A stretch of 64,000 nucleotides of DNA from JABGQS01 sp963666505. GTDB taxonomy: Bacteria; Bacillota; Clostridia; Christensenellales; SZUA-584. Both the position numbers and the translations under genes were made by a program. Positions within the stretch are counted from its first letter, which is position 1. Each line of letters begins with the position of its first letter. This document shows positions 1 to 7,977 of this stretch, piece by piece. Below the pieces are notes generated by a model. That model saw only the letters and a list, made by a program, of their open reading frames with translations, had not been told where the DNA came from and searched no databases. Where the stretch lies: positions 1,488,001 to 1,552,000 of the forward strand of contig CAXXXL010000003.1 in NCBI GenBank assembly GCA_963666505.2, read 5' to 3'.

Positions 1-3
1 TAA

Positions 4-21
4 TGTAAAGAATACTTTACA
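4..21. promoter_or_regulatory. Perfect inverted repeat, candidate operator
   Basis: TGTAAAG, a 4-base spacer, then CTTTACA form a perfect dyad about 50 bases before the XRE regulator gene. Small XRE regulators commonly bind such sites in front of their own operon, so this is a candidate autoregulatory operator. The window begins here, so the promoter context is incomplete. Confidence 0.45.
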
Positions 22-73
22 ATACGAATGTAGATAAAAACTAGACAAACCAAAGCGAATTGCGGGTGGTCAT

Positions 74-301
74 ATGAAATTGATGAATAACATAAGAAAG
101 CAAAGGTTTGAGAAAAACGAGATGTCTCAGCAGGAACTTGCCGACCTGACGGGCGTTTCAAGGATGACGATATATTCGACCGAGAAAGGCAAGTATGTGC
201 CGTCGACTCTGCTGGCGCTGAGGATCGCAAAGGTGTTCTCAAAGACAGTAGAAGAGATATTCTGGCTGGATGACGAAGACAAAGACGGAGGTGGACAGTA
301 A
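74..301 (+). CDS. Small XRE-family (Cro/CI) transcriptional regulator
   Basis: A 75-residue protein that is almost entirely one helix-turn-helix domain. The recognisable core is MSQQELADLTGVSRMTIYSTEKG (seen as MSQQELADLTG then VSRMTIYSTEKG, residues about 17-40), followed by the usual PSTLLALRIAKVF helix and an acidic tail. It probably binds DNA in the cytoplasm and controls its own operon. The TAA stop overlaps the next start by one base (TAATG), so it is translationally coupled to the downstream multi-pass membrane protein. This pairing of a short XRE regulator with a membrane protein is common in Bacillota. The dyad at 4-21 is the best candidate binding site. The target function is unknown. 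Confidence 0.85.
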   Translation: MKLMNNIRKQRFEKNEMSQQELADLTGVSRMTIYSTEKGKYVPSTLLALRIAKVFSKTVEEIFWLDDEDKDGGGQ

Positions 302-1179
302 TGAAAAGAAAAGCACTAATAAACATTTTCAGCGTGGCGGCGTTTTTGATGCTGGCTTACAGCGTGGCGGCATATGTGTATCTTCAGACGAACCTTACGC
401 CGCAGCTGCCGGAGCTTACGGGCTTGCTGCGAACGATAGGCAACCTAATTGTACCGGCGCTGTTCATAGCCGGGCTCTTTCATCTATATCTTCTGGCGCA
501 GGCGCTTAAAACACTTACAGGCAGGTTTCTAAGCTCCGTGGTATATGTCCTCGTGCTGCTTTCAGGAATAATGCTGTTTTCAGACCTTGCGATACTCTCC
601 GATATAGGCAAAGAATATCTGCTTTTCGACGTAACAAACGAGTGGATAATGCTCTACTGTTCTGCTGCGCCTCACCTGGCGGCGATGGCATTTGGGCTGG
701 CCGCTGTTAAAAGAGCGGCGGACAAAGGCGGAAAGCTGTTTGAAGCGTTTGCAAAGAGCGGTGAGGGATTGTTTTTATCCATGCACCAGATATCGCTTGT
801 ATCCGGAGTGCTGGGTGTGCTCGGCGTAATACTGGCAAAAACGAACCTCTTAGTAGACGAGCGCTTCAGCGGGTCGTTTGCGATACTGCTGGCAGGGCTT
901 GCGCTCGTACCGCTCGCTATGATAGTGGTTTTCTGGATAGTGAAGATGCGCAAAAAACCGGTCAAAGAATGGATGGACGAAAAACAGCTTTCAGACACTG
1001 CTCTGGGCGGCCTGTTCGGACTGATAGCCGGGGTGATATTCTATGCTGTCGTTTTCGTGATGGATTTCTTCAAGATTTTCGTACAGCCGGTGTCGTTCTG
1101 GATACTTCCCATTTTCTTCATTCAGCTTATAGTCTATTCGACCGTGGTTATAATAAGGAACAGGCAGCAGGATGCTTGA
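301..1179 (+). CDS. Multi-pass membrane protein, unknown function
   Basis: A 292-residue hydrophobic protein with about eight predicted membrane segments (roughly residues 7-28, 45-70, 80-100, 115-137, 165-181, 195-216, 238-258 and 265-287). No catalytic motif is recognised. Its start overlaps the stop of the XRE regulator gene, which suggests joint expression. The 3' end matters: the last ~33 codons reappear as a degraded copy at 4002-4115. In that copy the reading frame continues eleven codons further and overlaps the next gene by ATGA, whereas here an earlier TGA ends the protein at QQDA. Membership in a DUF2975-like family is possible by context only and was not established. Confidence 0.75.
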   Translation: MKRKALINIFSVAAFLMLAYSVAAYVYLQTNLTPQLPELTGLLRTIGNLIVPALFIAGLFHLYLLAQALKTLTGRFLSSVVYVLVLLSGIMLFSDLAILSDIGKEYLLFDVTNEWIMLYCSAAPHLAAMAFGLAAVKRAADKGGKLFEAFAKSGEGLFLSMHQISLVSGVLGVLGVILAKTNLLVDERFSGSFAILLAGLALVPLAMIVVFWIVKMRKKPVKEWMDEKQLSDTALGGLFGLIAGVIFYAVVFVMDFFKIFVQPVSFWILPIFFIQLIVYSTVVIIRNRQQDA

Positions 1180-1195
1180 GCGAAGGGCAGCAAAA

Positions 1196-1543
1196 ATGAA
1201 AAAAACTGCAACAGTAATATATTTTGCAGGGATGCTGGCGCAGACGGTGCTCTGGATCGTGCTTGGCAGCATAACGATAGCGAAGAGCACACAAGTTTTC
1301 CCGCAGACATTGATAGGCACGCTGATGTTGGCGGACGCAGCCGCATTTGCAGCCTTTGCATTCCTGCACAGCAAAACGAACATACTTATTAGGATAATGA
1401 TATTTGGCTTTCTTTCGGCCAACCTCATCCTGACTTTCACAGATCAGATGGGAGCCATCGACTTTGCGGTGCTGGCGCTGAATGTGGTATGCATAGCCGG
1501 TTATATAGTTATAGTGTTTTTGGGCAGGAGAAAGAAAGGGTAA
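1196..1543 (+). CDS. Small four-helix membrane protein, copy 1
   Basis: A 115-residue protein with about four membrane segments and a basic C-terminus (GRRKKG). The start at 1196 is chosen over a possible ATG at 1172 because the duplicated gene at 4112 begins at the equivalent codon and GAAGGG lies just upstream. It differs from the second copy at only six residues, mostly Thr/Ala, Ile/Val and Ser/Ala exchanges. It follows the larger membrane protein and ends just before a strong terminator. No function is recognised. Confidence 0.75.
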   Translation: MKKTATVIYFAGMLAQTVLWIVLGSITIAKSTQVFPQTLIGTLMLADAAAFAAFAFLHSKTNILIRIMIFGFLSANLILTFTDQMGAIDFAVLALNVVCIAGYIVIVFLGRRKKG

Positions 1544-1556
1544 CAGAGATGAGCGA

Positions 1557-1584
1557 AAGGGCGTATAAAAAACGCCCTTTTTTT
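1557..1584 (+). terminator. Rho-independent terminator
   Basis: AAGGGCGT and ACGCCCTT form an 8-bp stem followed by a run of T. It closes the XRE/membrane operon. An almost identical hairpin ends the duplicate copy at 4473-4500. Confidence 0.85.
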
Positions 1585-1634
1585 ATTGTTCACTTTAGTG
1601 AGGTTTTGGTTGCAAAGCAACCGAAGCCAAAAAT

Positions 1635-1653
1635 CCCCCGGCTATGCCGGGGG
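1635..1653 (+). repeat. IS200 left-end hairpin
   Basis: CCCCCGGC, loop TAT, GCCGGGGG: an 8-bp perfect stem near the left end of the element. Such hairpins are recognised as single strands by Y1 transposases. Confidence 0.8.
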
Positions 1654-1741
1654 GAGAAGTAGCTTTAGCTGTAAGAAAAATACCTCCAATGTTAAAATGA
1701 TGATGGTTTGCCAACCGCATCACAACAAAGGAGGTAGTCCG

Positions 1742-2209
1742 ATGGACAAAAATAGTTTAGCACATACAATGTGGGAATGTAAGTATCATATTGTGTTTGC
1801 ACCGAAATATAGAAGAAATGTGATATATGGAAAATTAAAAGTAGATATAGGAAAAATCTTAAGAGAGCTATGTAATCGTAAGGGGATAGAGATAATCGAA
1901 GCAGAATTATGTCCGGATCACATCCACATGCTAGTAAGAATACCACCGAAATTTAGTGTGTCTCAAATAATGGGATATTTAAAGGGAAAAAGCTCTTTAA
2001 TCATATTTGATAGACATGCAAATTTAAAGTATAAGTATGGAAGCAGACACTTCTGGTGCAGAGGGTATTACGTGGATACAGCAGGCAAGAATGCGAAAAG
2101 GATACAAGAATATATCCGAAGACAGCTGCAAGAGGATGCTACCGCAGATCAGATTAGCTTGAAGGAATATATCGACCCGTTTACGGGTAAGCCGACAAAC
2201 AAAGGCTAA
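1742..2209 (+). CDS. tnpA: IS200/IS605-family Y1 transposase TnpA
   Basis: A 155-residue HUH-type single-strand transposase. The metal-binding His pair is in CPDHIHMLV (about residues 59-67) and the catalytic Tyr lies in the RGYYVDTAG region near residue 115. The N-terminal WECKYHIVFAPKYRR is a signature of the family, and length is normal. The start at 1742 has a strong AAAGGAGG site 5 bases upstream; a longer reading from 1586 runs through the left-end hairpin and is not credible. The gene appears intact, so the element may be active. Confidence 0.93.
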   Translation: MDKNSLAHTMWECKYHIVFAPKYRRNVIYGKLKVDIGKILRELCNRKGIEIIEAELCPDHIHMLVRIPPKFSVSQIMGYLKGKSSLIIFDRHANLKYKYGSRHFWCRGYYVDTAGKNAKRIQEYIRRQLQEDATADQISLKEYIDPFTGKPTNKG

Positions 2210-2314
2210 TAAAAAGACCCTTTAGGGTTGGCCAGCGAACACCATGCGGATGGCAAACTATTCAATGCGCTTGCAAGCGCAAGCCGGGAACATGCCCTTA
2301 TAGGGCTAGAGCAA

Positions 2315-2335
2315 ACCACCGGCTAAGCCGGTGGT
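2315..2335 (+). repeat. IS200 right-end hairpin
   Basis: ACCACCGGC, loop TAA, GCCGGTGGT: a 9-bp perfect stem about 105 bases after the transposase stop. It marks the right end of the element. Confidence 0.8.
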
Positions 2336-2437
2336 CCTGAATTATGCAGCTTTGATTATTTACGGGAACAATAAGATATTGTATAATGTTTACAGAAATC
2401 TCTTTAATTTCATTTAAAAGCTATAAGGCACCAGAAA

Positions 2438-2539
2438 ATGTACTACCAAGATTTCTTTGACATAAAAGGCGTGAACAAACCGCATGTGAAAATAGAGGAA
2501 AAGATGTATATGATAAGTGGAGAGAAGGCACAGGTGTAA
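2438..2539 (+). pseudogene. Short reading frame, possible 3' gene remnant
   Basis: Thirty-three codons (MYYQDFFDIKG near the start, ISGEKAQV at the end) end 5 bases before the next gene. Codon use looks coding, but there is no clear ribosome binding site and no long upstream frame. It may be the tail of a gene truncated by the IS200 insertion, or a spurious frame. Apart from this frame and the IS200 right end, nothing is recognised in 2210-2544. Confidence 0.3.
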
Positions 2540-2544
2540 GAGTT

Positions 2545-3357
2545 ATGATTATTTACTATTTTTCGGGCACTGGGAATTCTCTGTATATAGCAAAGAAGAT
2601 TGCAGAAAGAACCGGAGCAGAAGTACAGCCTATAGGACGGTTTTCGGGCAATGAACCCATCTTGATAGACACGGATGTTGTTGGGATTGTGTTTCCCGTA
2701 TATTACAGTGAGCTTCCGGTGATGGTAAAGAAGTTTGCGCAGAGGCTTGTAAGCTCCCGTGAGAAGTATGTGTTTGCTATTTGCAATTTTGGAGGCGCTG
2801 CCGCACAGTCGTATAAGATGTTGAAGGATATACTGGCTGACAGGGGAATTGAGCTAAGCGCCGGGTATGGTGTGCACATGCCGCAGAATGCGTTTAAGAA
2901 GCCATGGGAGAAGGTCGATAAAGTATGTGCGCAGGCTCAAAAGAGAATTGAATTTATCGGCAGTAAGATAGAAAAAAGGGCGAAGGGAATGTTTTATACG
3001 AATATACCTTTGGAACTACTTATAAGAGTGATGCACCCAATTATAAAACGCCTGACCAGAAAGGATTTTTTGGAACGGACAGGCGCTCCGCAGGAGATGG
3101 AAACAGACGAGCTTATTTATCTTATTGACAAAAACTATACCACAGATGCGAACTGCAACGGCTGCGGTATGTGTGCAAAAGTCTGCCCGGCAGGCAACAT
3201 CGCTATGAAAGACAAGAAACCGGAATGGCTGCACAGATGCGAGAACTGCCTTGCGTGCTATAACTGGTGTCCGCAAAAAGCAGTGCACGGGACGGTGGCA
3301 AAGGAAGGGCATTATTACCGGCATCCTGATGTTAAGGTGAAGGATATGATGCGGTAG
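2545..3357 (+). CDS. EFR1-type flavodoxin/ferredoxin fusion protein
   Basis: A 270-residue cytoplasmic redox protein. The N-terminal flavodoxin-like domain starts with YYFSGTGNSLYIAKKI, whose SGTGNS loop binds the FMN phosphate. The C-terminus carries two 4Fe-4S motifs, CNGCGMCAKVCP (about residues 208-219) and CENCLACYNWCP (about 231-242). The arrangement matches the EFR1 family, assumed to move electrons in anaerobes; partners are unknown. The gene lies in the block between the two copies of the small membrane protein and is followed by a methyltransferase. The start has no strong Shine-Dalgarno site, so coupling to the short upstream frame is possible. Confidence 0.88.
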   Translation: MIIYYFSGTGNSLYIAKKIAERTGAEVQPIGRFSGNEPILIDTDVVGIVFPVYYSELPVMVKKFAQRLVSSREKYVFAICNFGGAAAQSYKMLKDILADRGIELSAGYGVHMPQNAFKKPWEKVDKVCAQAQKRIEFIGSKIEKRAKGMFYTNIPLELLIRVMHPIIKRLTRKDFLERTGAPQEMETDELIYLIDKNYTTDANCNGCGMCAKVCPAGNIAMKDKKPEWLHRCENCLACYNWCPQKAVHGTVAKEGHYYRHPDVKVKDMMR

Positions 3358-3401
3358 GGAGTTCTTATATTCGGGACAATATATGTATTGGAGGACAGGC
3401 T

Positions 3402-4001
3402 TTGAGCAAAAAAGGAATAGTTATTAAAAAAGATATATATAGTGGAATAAAAGGCAAATTGATTATAATTTTGATGAATCAAATCCACCGATATGTACAC
3501 AAATGGCTAGTGAAGAAAATGGATATAAAGCTAAACGATAGGGTTCTTGATATTGGCTGTGGAGGCGGAACGCTATTGGCTTTGATGGCTGAAAAAACAA
3601 ACGAGAAAGCATGCGGAATTGATTATTCAAGCGATATGGTTTTAGCTGCGACAAAAAAGAACCGTAAGAGCATTTCATCAGGCCATGTTGAAGTAATAAA
3701 AGCATCAGTTTCACAAATGCCGTTTAGCAATGACCTGTTTAGCGTTATAACTTCATTTGAAACAATACAGTTTTGGCCAGACATCAGCAATGACATATTA
3801 GAGGTGAAAAGGGTATTAAAAGAAGGCGGAAAGTTTTATATTATGAACCGACTGCCGGAAGAAGGCTCGAAGTGGTATGATTTTTCACAATTTAGAGTCC
3901 CGAACGATTACAGAACTGCGCTGGAGAAAGCGGGATTTAGTAATATAATTATTGATACTACTTCTAGAAAAGGATGGATTTTTATAACCGCCTCAAAATA
4001 G
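3402..4001 (+). CDS. Class I SAM-dependent methyltransferase
   Basis: A 199-residue methyltransferase of the Methyltransf_11/25 type. Motif I is VLDIGCGGGTLLALM (about residues 49-63), an acidic motif II follows in CGIDYSSDM, and the post-I region ends at VLKEGGKFYIMNRLP. The start is TTG at 3402, supported by GGAGG 6 bases upstream. The substrate cannot be predicted. The stop codon TAG abuts directly on sequence homologous to the tail of the membrane gene at 301-1179, so the gene sits exactly at the edge of the inserted block. It is more AT-rich than the flanking duplicated genes, consistent with transfer. Confidence 0.85.
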   Translation: MSKKGIVIKKDIYSGIKGKLIIILMNQIHRYVHKWLVKKMDIKLNDRVLDIGCGGGTLLALMAEKTNEKACGIDYSSDMVLAATKKNRKSISSGHVEVIKASVSQMPFSNDLFSVITSFETIQFWPDISNDILEVKRVLKEGGKFYIMNRLPEEGSKWYDFSQFRVPNDYRTALEKAGFSNIIIDTTSRKGWIFITASK

Positions 4002-4115
4002 CCGGAGTCGTTCTGGATACTCCTTATGTTCTTCATTCAGCTAATAGTCTATTCGACTGAGGTAATGATGAGGAACAGGCAGCAGGAGGCATTGAACGAA
4101 GGGCAGCAAAAATGA
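4002..4115 (+). pseudogene. Truncated 3' copy of the membrane protein gene at 301-1179
   Basis: Read in frame from 4002 this gives PESFWILLMFFIQLIVYST and continues to RNRQQEALNEGQQK before TGA. It matches the C-terminus of the gene at 301-1179 (PVSFWILPIFFIQLIVYST, RNRQQDA). The 5' portion is absent: the preceding bases are the stop codon of the methyltransferase. The TGA overlaps the start of the following gene (ATGA), showing the ancestral coupling of the two genes. Confidence 0.85.
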
Positions 4116-4459
4116 AAAAAACTGCAGCAGTAATATATTTTGCAGGGATGCTGGCGCAGGCGGTGCTTTGGATAGTGCTTGGCAGCATAACGATAGCGAA
4201 GAGCGCACAAGTTTTCCCGCAGACATTGATAGGCACGCTGATGCTGGCGGACGCAGCCGCATTTGCAGCTTTTGCATTCCTGCACAGCAAAACGAACATA
4301 CTTATAAGGGTTATGATATTCGGCTTTCTTGCGGCCAACCTCATCCTGACTTTCACAGACCAGATGGGAGCCATCGACTTTGCAGTGCTGGTGCTGAATG
4401 TGGTATGCATAGCTGGTTATATAGTCATAGTGTTTTTGGGCAGGAGGAAGAAAGGGTAA
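4112..4459 (+). CDS. Small four-helix membrane protein, copy 2
   Basis: A 115-residue protein with 109 identical residues to the product of 1196-1543, and highly similar DNA that extends through the downstream terminator. It has about four membrane segments and a GRRKKG tail. Its upstream partner survives only as a 3' fragment, so its own promoter is probably missing unless transcription comes through the methyltransferase gene. Differences are mostly conservative, so both copies may be functional. Confidence 0.78.
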   Translation: MKKTAAVIYFAGMLAQAVLWIVLGSITIAKSAQVFPQTLIGTLMLADAAAFAAFAFLHSKTNILIRVMIFGFLAANLILTFTDQMGAIDFAVLVLNVVCIAGYIVIVFLGRRKKG

Positions 4460-4472
4460 TTTAGATGAGCGA

Positions 4473-4500
4473 AAGGGCGTATAGAAAACGCCCTTTTTTT
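4473..4500 (+). terminator. Rho-independent terminator (duplicate)
   Basis: AAGGGCGT and ACGCCCTT with a T run, differing from the terminator at 1557-1584 by one loop base. It marks the 3' limit of the duplicated segment. Confidence 0.85.
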
Positions 4501-4565
4501 ATATTATGACTTCAGGATTTATTGTATAAAATATAAACTGTATATAGTTCTAATATCTATGCATC

Positions 4566-5459
4566 TCAATTTTTTAAATCTAGCAACATAGATAAATAAT
4601 GGTCTTCTAAGAGTTTATTTTTATTATTCGGGTATAGTATATTAACAATTGCAATATGCTTTTTTAAATCTATTCGCCACGGTTTACGAAGTTGATCTAC
4701 AATACTGCTAGTTGTGTGAGCTAAAGTACGCACACCTGAAATAAAATTACGATAATTATTTTCGTCCATTTTTTCGTACTTAATTTTATCTATAGTTTCA
4801 TTAACTCTACTTTGTATGCTGGTAATATAATAACTAAAAGTAATGTTGTTTTCTCCGTCCCAAAAGGGGATCACAAACTCTTTTCTTGTTGTATGTAGCC
4901 GTATTGCTAAATCGCGCATACTAGAAAGAATATCAATTATTCTTAGGTAGTTTTGTTTATATAACTCATATGAAGGTTTAGAATAATTGATGGAGTCAAT
5001 TTTTTTATATAACCTACGTGCTTGCTCAATGTTATAAAATCCTAATGATTCTCCATCTGTGGAGCAAAGGAGTTTTAATATTTTAATTAAACTTCTTTCA
5101 AAACCAAACATTGTATCAACATAGGTATCATGCCTTGCACGTATTTTTCTTCTATACTCTCTTTCATTCGCAGTGGAACTAATGAAATATGATAAAAAGA
5201 GCACAGTGAAGATAGTATTTTTTATATCTAATAAAACATCGAAAAATGAAATGTAAATGTTGTTATGATTAATAATGTATAGCAATAAAGTATATATTAT
5301 CAAACAGGCAATAACTATTAGCAGCGGTTTTGCATATGAAACTAATCGTTTAAGCATTCGAGATAATCTAATAACAATAAGATTAAGCTTTATTAACAGT
5401 ATCTTTAGTCCAGATATAAATGGGAGGCTATATTCAACTCTTTTGTATTTGATTTTCAT
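4566..5459 (-). CDS. Membrane-anchored protein, unknown, AT-rich
   Basis: A 297-residue protein with a basic N-terminus, two hydrophobic segments (about residues 44-66 and 80-97), and a long, mainly helical, charged cytoplasmic part. Possible coiled-coil stretches occur after residue 100. No enzymatic motif is seen. Base composition and codon use (AAT, ATA, TTA rich) differ strongly from the GC-richer neighbours, suggesting horizontal acquisition. It stands alone, converging with the duplicated membrane gene. The layout of membrane anchor plus large helical domain resembles some phage-defence or sensor proteins, but there is no direct evidence for such a role. Confidence 0.65.
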   Translation of the reverse strand: MKIKYKRVEYSLPFISGLKILLIKLNLIVIRLSRMLKRLVSYAKPLLIVIACLIIYTLLLYIINHNNIYISFFDVLLDIKNTIFTVLFLSYFISSTANEREYRRKIRARHDTYVDTMFGFERSLIKILKLLCSTDGESLGFYNIEQARRLYKKIDSINYSKPSYELYKQNYLRIIDILSSMRDLAIRLHTTRKEFVIPFWDGENNITFSYYITSIQSRVNETIDKIKYEKMDENNYRNFISGVRTLAHTTSSIVDQLRKPWRIDLKKHIAIVNILYPNNKNKLLEDHYLSMLLDLKN

Positions 5460-5496
5460 AATATTAATTCCTTATTAAATAGAAAATGCGGCTTTA

Positions 5497-6681
5497 TTAT
5501 TCCCCAAACTTGCCGTGCCACACCACCTCACGGTAGTTCTGTGTGTCGGTGTCGCCTTCGGTAGAGAAGAGGAGCACGACGCTGTTTTGATCAAGACCAA
5601 GTTCGGTTTGCAGCTGCTTGTCCGCACGTTGTATATACTCTATAACGCCCGTGCCGACTGCGCCGGATTCGCCCGCCGTAACGGCTGGGTCGCCAGGAAG
5701 CGGCGCTGCAAGTATGCGCATGCCGTTTGCCGTGATGGTGTCGTCTGCGGAAACAAAGCCTGTTGCAGAGTGTTTTATTATCTCCCACGCAAGAGGGTTG
5801 GGCACTCCGCATGAAAGCCCCGCCATAATGCTGTCCATCTCGCCGCCCACGCTGTGCGCTTTGCCGTCTGCGGCTTTCCCGGACTCAAAGAAACAGTTTG
5901 CGTTGTGCGGCTCCATTATGAATATCTTGGGTAAGTTGTCTTTATATTTGTTTGCAAGGCACGCCGTCATTGCCGAAGCAAAGCTGCCCACTCCTGCCTG
6001 CAGGAACACGTGCGTCGGCGCTGCGCCATTTAGCTGCTCTGTAACTTCTACGAACATGGTCGCATAGCCCTGCATTACGTGCAGCGGCACAATCTCGTCT
6101 ATTGCCTGTCCGGTGTCAGGTATGGCGATGTAAGAGTCGTTTTTTTCGCACAGCTCGTTTACAATATCCACGCAGCCGTCGTAGTTGGTCTGCGTTACGA
6201 TGACTTTTGCGCCGAACTGCTCTATGGCGGAAACCCTGTCCGGAACTGTGCCCTTGGGCATATAGACTATGCAGCCCTGACCGAACTCGTGCGCCGACCA
6301 CGCTACAGACTTGCCGTGGTTGCCGTCCGAAGCAGCCACAAACGTGAAACTTAGCCCATTGCTTTTCAGCTCTTCGAAGGTTGTCTTGGAGATATCTTTG
6401 CCAAGCTGAGAGCATAAAAAGTTGGCGACAGCATAAGAGCCGCCCAGCAGCTTGAACGCTTTGAGCGGATGGCGCTGTGACTCGTCTTTGAGGTAGATGT
6501 CGCCAAGACCGAGGCGCTCTGCGAGGTTTTTAAGATGGCGTAGCGGCGTGACGGTGTACTTTTCGCCCATAGAGCGGTGGAAAGCTGTCGTCTTTGCCAG
6601 CGTGTCTTCGCCAAACAGCGACGTATATTCGCTTGGCTCGTTCGTTTTCAGTTTGTTCTGTGCGTATTCTATCCGTTTCAT
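5497..6681 (-). CDS. dpaL: Diaminopropionate ammonia-lyase
   Basis: A 394-residue fold-type II PLP enzyme that splits 2,3-diaminopropionate into pyruvate and two ammonia. The PLP lysine is K77 in HPLKAFKLLGG, which closely matches the YgeX family. AASDGNHGKSVAW forms the substrate loop, and the phosphate-binding region is GESGAVGTGV near the C-terminus. Length equals that of E. coli YgeX (about 398). AAGGAACAGAT precedes the ATG. It lies 9 bases downstream of the sialidase-fold gene in a two-gene operon. It could also act on D- or L-serine. Confidence 0.92.
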   Translation of the reverse strand: MKRIEYAQNKLKTNEPSEYTSLFGEDTLAKTTAFHRSMGEKYTVTPLRHLKNLAERLGLGDIYLKDESQRHPLKAFKLLGGSYAVANFLCSQLGKDISKTTFEELKSNGLSFTFVAASDGNHGKSVAWSAHEFGQGCIVYMPKGTVPDRVSAIEQFGAKVIVTQTNYDGCVDIVNELCEKNDSYIAIPDTGQAIDEIVPLHVMQGYATMFVEVTEQLNGAAPTHVFLQAGVGSFASAMTACLANKYKDNLPKIFIMEPHNANCFFESGKAADGKAHSVGGEMDSIMAGLSCGVPNPLAWEIIKHSATGFVSADDTITANGMRILAAPLPGDPAVTAGESGAVGTGVIEYIQRADKQLQTELGLDQNSVVLLFSTEGDTDTQNYREVVWHGKFGE

Positions 6682-6690
6682 ATCTGTTCC

Positions 6691-7803
6691 TTATTTTATA
6701 TCCAGTTTCATAGCAATCGTTTTGCCCTGTCCGTTCTCGACAGTCCAGTGTGTTGTCAGTATGCTTCCGTCCGAGAGCTTTATTGCGCCCGGCTGTCCGA
6801 ACTTTAGATACGCAAACACCTCGACTGCGTTCTCGTTCTTGATGATAGGGGTGTCCGGCTCCCAGATTACTTTTTCAGCTTCAATATCCCACTTGTCGTT
6901 CTCGAGGTTGACCACATAGGCATAGATGCCCGGGCGGTCTGTGCCTTTGCGCATTGCGTGCAGAGCCAGAAGCCTGTCTTCGCCGATAGCACAGACGCTG
7001 GAGGCCTGTCCGAAAATGCCGGTGTCGAACGGCCCTTCAAAGCTCTGTCCGTTGTCATATGATATTGTGTACTGGTTGTTGAACGATTCACCGGTGACTA
7101 AATCTTCACACCATGCTATATTGACGAGATTGCCGCTGCCTTCAAGCTGGCACAAGCGCTGTTCATATGCAGACACGTTTTCACCCATGTCCATGCATAT
7201 CACGTCATCGCTCCATGTTTTGCCTTCATCATTGGTGCGAAGCAGACGCCCGCACGATGGCTCAAGGCGCACTCCTTCCCAAGTTATAAAGGAAGTTATA
7301 GGCGTTACCCAGTCGCCGTTCTGCAGCACAGTCAGCGCTGCTGATGCTTCTATTGGGCCTTTGAACGTTGACGGCACACGCTGCGGCTCTGACCACGTTT
7401 TGCCGTTGTCGTTTGATATTAAAAATATAACATACGAGTGCTGCACTCCGCCCGTTTCGGGGTTGCCTATTGGTTGCGTGGGGTCGGGGCGCTCGTATTC
7501 ATAGCCTATCATAGCGACTCTGCCGCCGCCCACATTGGTGGCTTTAAGAGAGTCTGTCGTCGGGGGTTCCTGCCGGCGCTTGTCGTAGAATACTGGCAGA
7601 AGCTCGAAAGTCTTGCCTTTGTCATGGCTGATGCACAGGCGGGTCGTTCCGTTGACGCTCTCGAATGCTTCGCCCATCTGGTGGGTGGCCAGGATATCGC
7701 CGTTGTCAAGCTCGCACGAAAACGGGAAATAACTGTGCTTGGAGTTGAGCACGGGGGTTGGGTTGGTCCAGATAATGCTTTCACTTTGTTTGATGATCTT
7801 CAT
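6691..7803 (-). CDS. Sialidase-fold (BNR/Asp-box repeat) protein
   Basis: A 370-residue predicted six-bladed beta-propeller. At least four Asp-box motifs are visible: SHDKGKTF, SNDNGKTW, TNDEGKTW and SYDNGQSF. These are hallmarks of sialidases and related BNR proteins. The start is set at 7803 because GAGGAGG precedes it; an upstream in-frame extension lacks support. There is no signal peptide, so the protein is probably cytoplasmic. That is odd for a host-glycan sialidase and suits a glycosidase or lyase acting on imported sugars. The catalytic Arg triad was not verified. It is the first gene of an operon with dpaL, an unexpected partner. Confidence 0.75.
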   Translation of the reverse strand: MKIIKQSESIIWTNPTPVLNSKHSYFPFSCELDNGDILATHQMGEAFESVNGTTRLCISHDKGKTFELLPVFYDKRRQEPPTTDSLKATNVGGGRVAMIGYEYERPDPTQPIGNPETGGVQHSYVIFLISNDNGKTWSEPQRVPSTFKGPIEASAALTVLQNGDWVTPITSFITWEGVRLEPSCGRLLRTNDEGKTWSDDVICMDMGENVSAYEQRLCQLEGSGNLVNIAWCEDLVTGESFNNQYTISYDNGQSFEGPFDTGIFGQASSVCAIGEDRLLALHAMRKGTDRPGIYAYVVNLENDKWDIEAEKVIWEPDTPIIKNENAVEVFAYLKFGQPGAIKLSDGSILTTHWTVENGQGKTIAMKLDIK

Positions 7804-7922
7804 GATAAACCTCCTCAAAATGCATGCCGGATTCGGCATATATTGACTATCATAATATATCACAAGTACATATGGAATTAAACTGTTTACTCAGAAAAAC
7901 CTGAATAGTAAAAATGAAAGGC

Positions 7923-7951
7923 TTGACATGTAATTGATATTTTTTTACAAT
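7923..7951 (+). promoter_or_regulatory. Sigma-A type promoter for the methyltransferase gene
   Basis: TTGACA at 7923-7928, a 17-base spacer, and TACAAT at 7946-7951, followed by AGGAGG and ATG at 7978. The strong signals support the start at 7978 even though that frame is broken. Confidence 0.7.
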
Positions 7952-7977
7952 ATTATAAAAACATCAGGAGGAGTGAA

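Larger units (their letters stand above)
1600..2345 (+). mobile_element. IS200/IS605-family element with subterminal hairpins
   Basis: A single-gene element encoding a Y1 transposase, flanked by imperfect hairpins rather than terminal inverted repeats, as is typical of IS200. The left hairpin is at 1635-1653 and the right hairpin at 2315-2335; both have a three-base loop. The exact cleavage ends cannot be fixed from one copy, so the limits are approximate. It sits immediately downstream of the first terminator and upstream of the flavodoxin-ferredoxin gene, inside the block bounded by the duplicated membrane genes. No accessory tnpB gene is present. Confidence 0.8.

Noticed and set aside
1586..1741. 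Longer N-terminus for the IS200 transposase
   Set aside because: It reads through the left-end hairpin and lacks a ribosome binding site; ATG 1742 has AAAGGAGG and matches family length.
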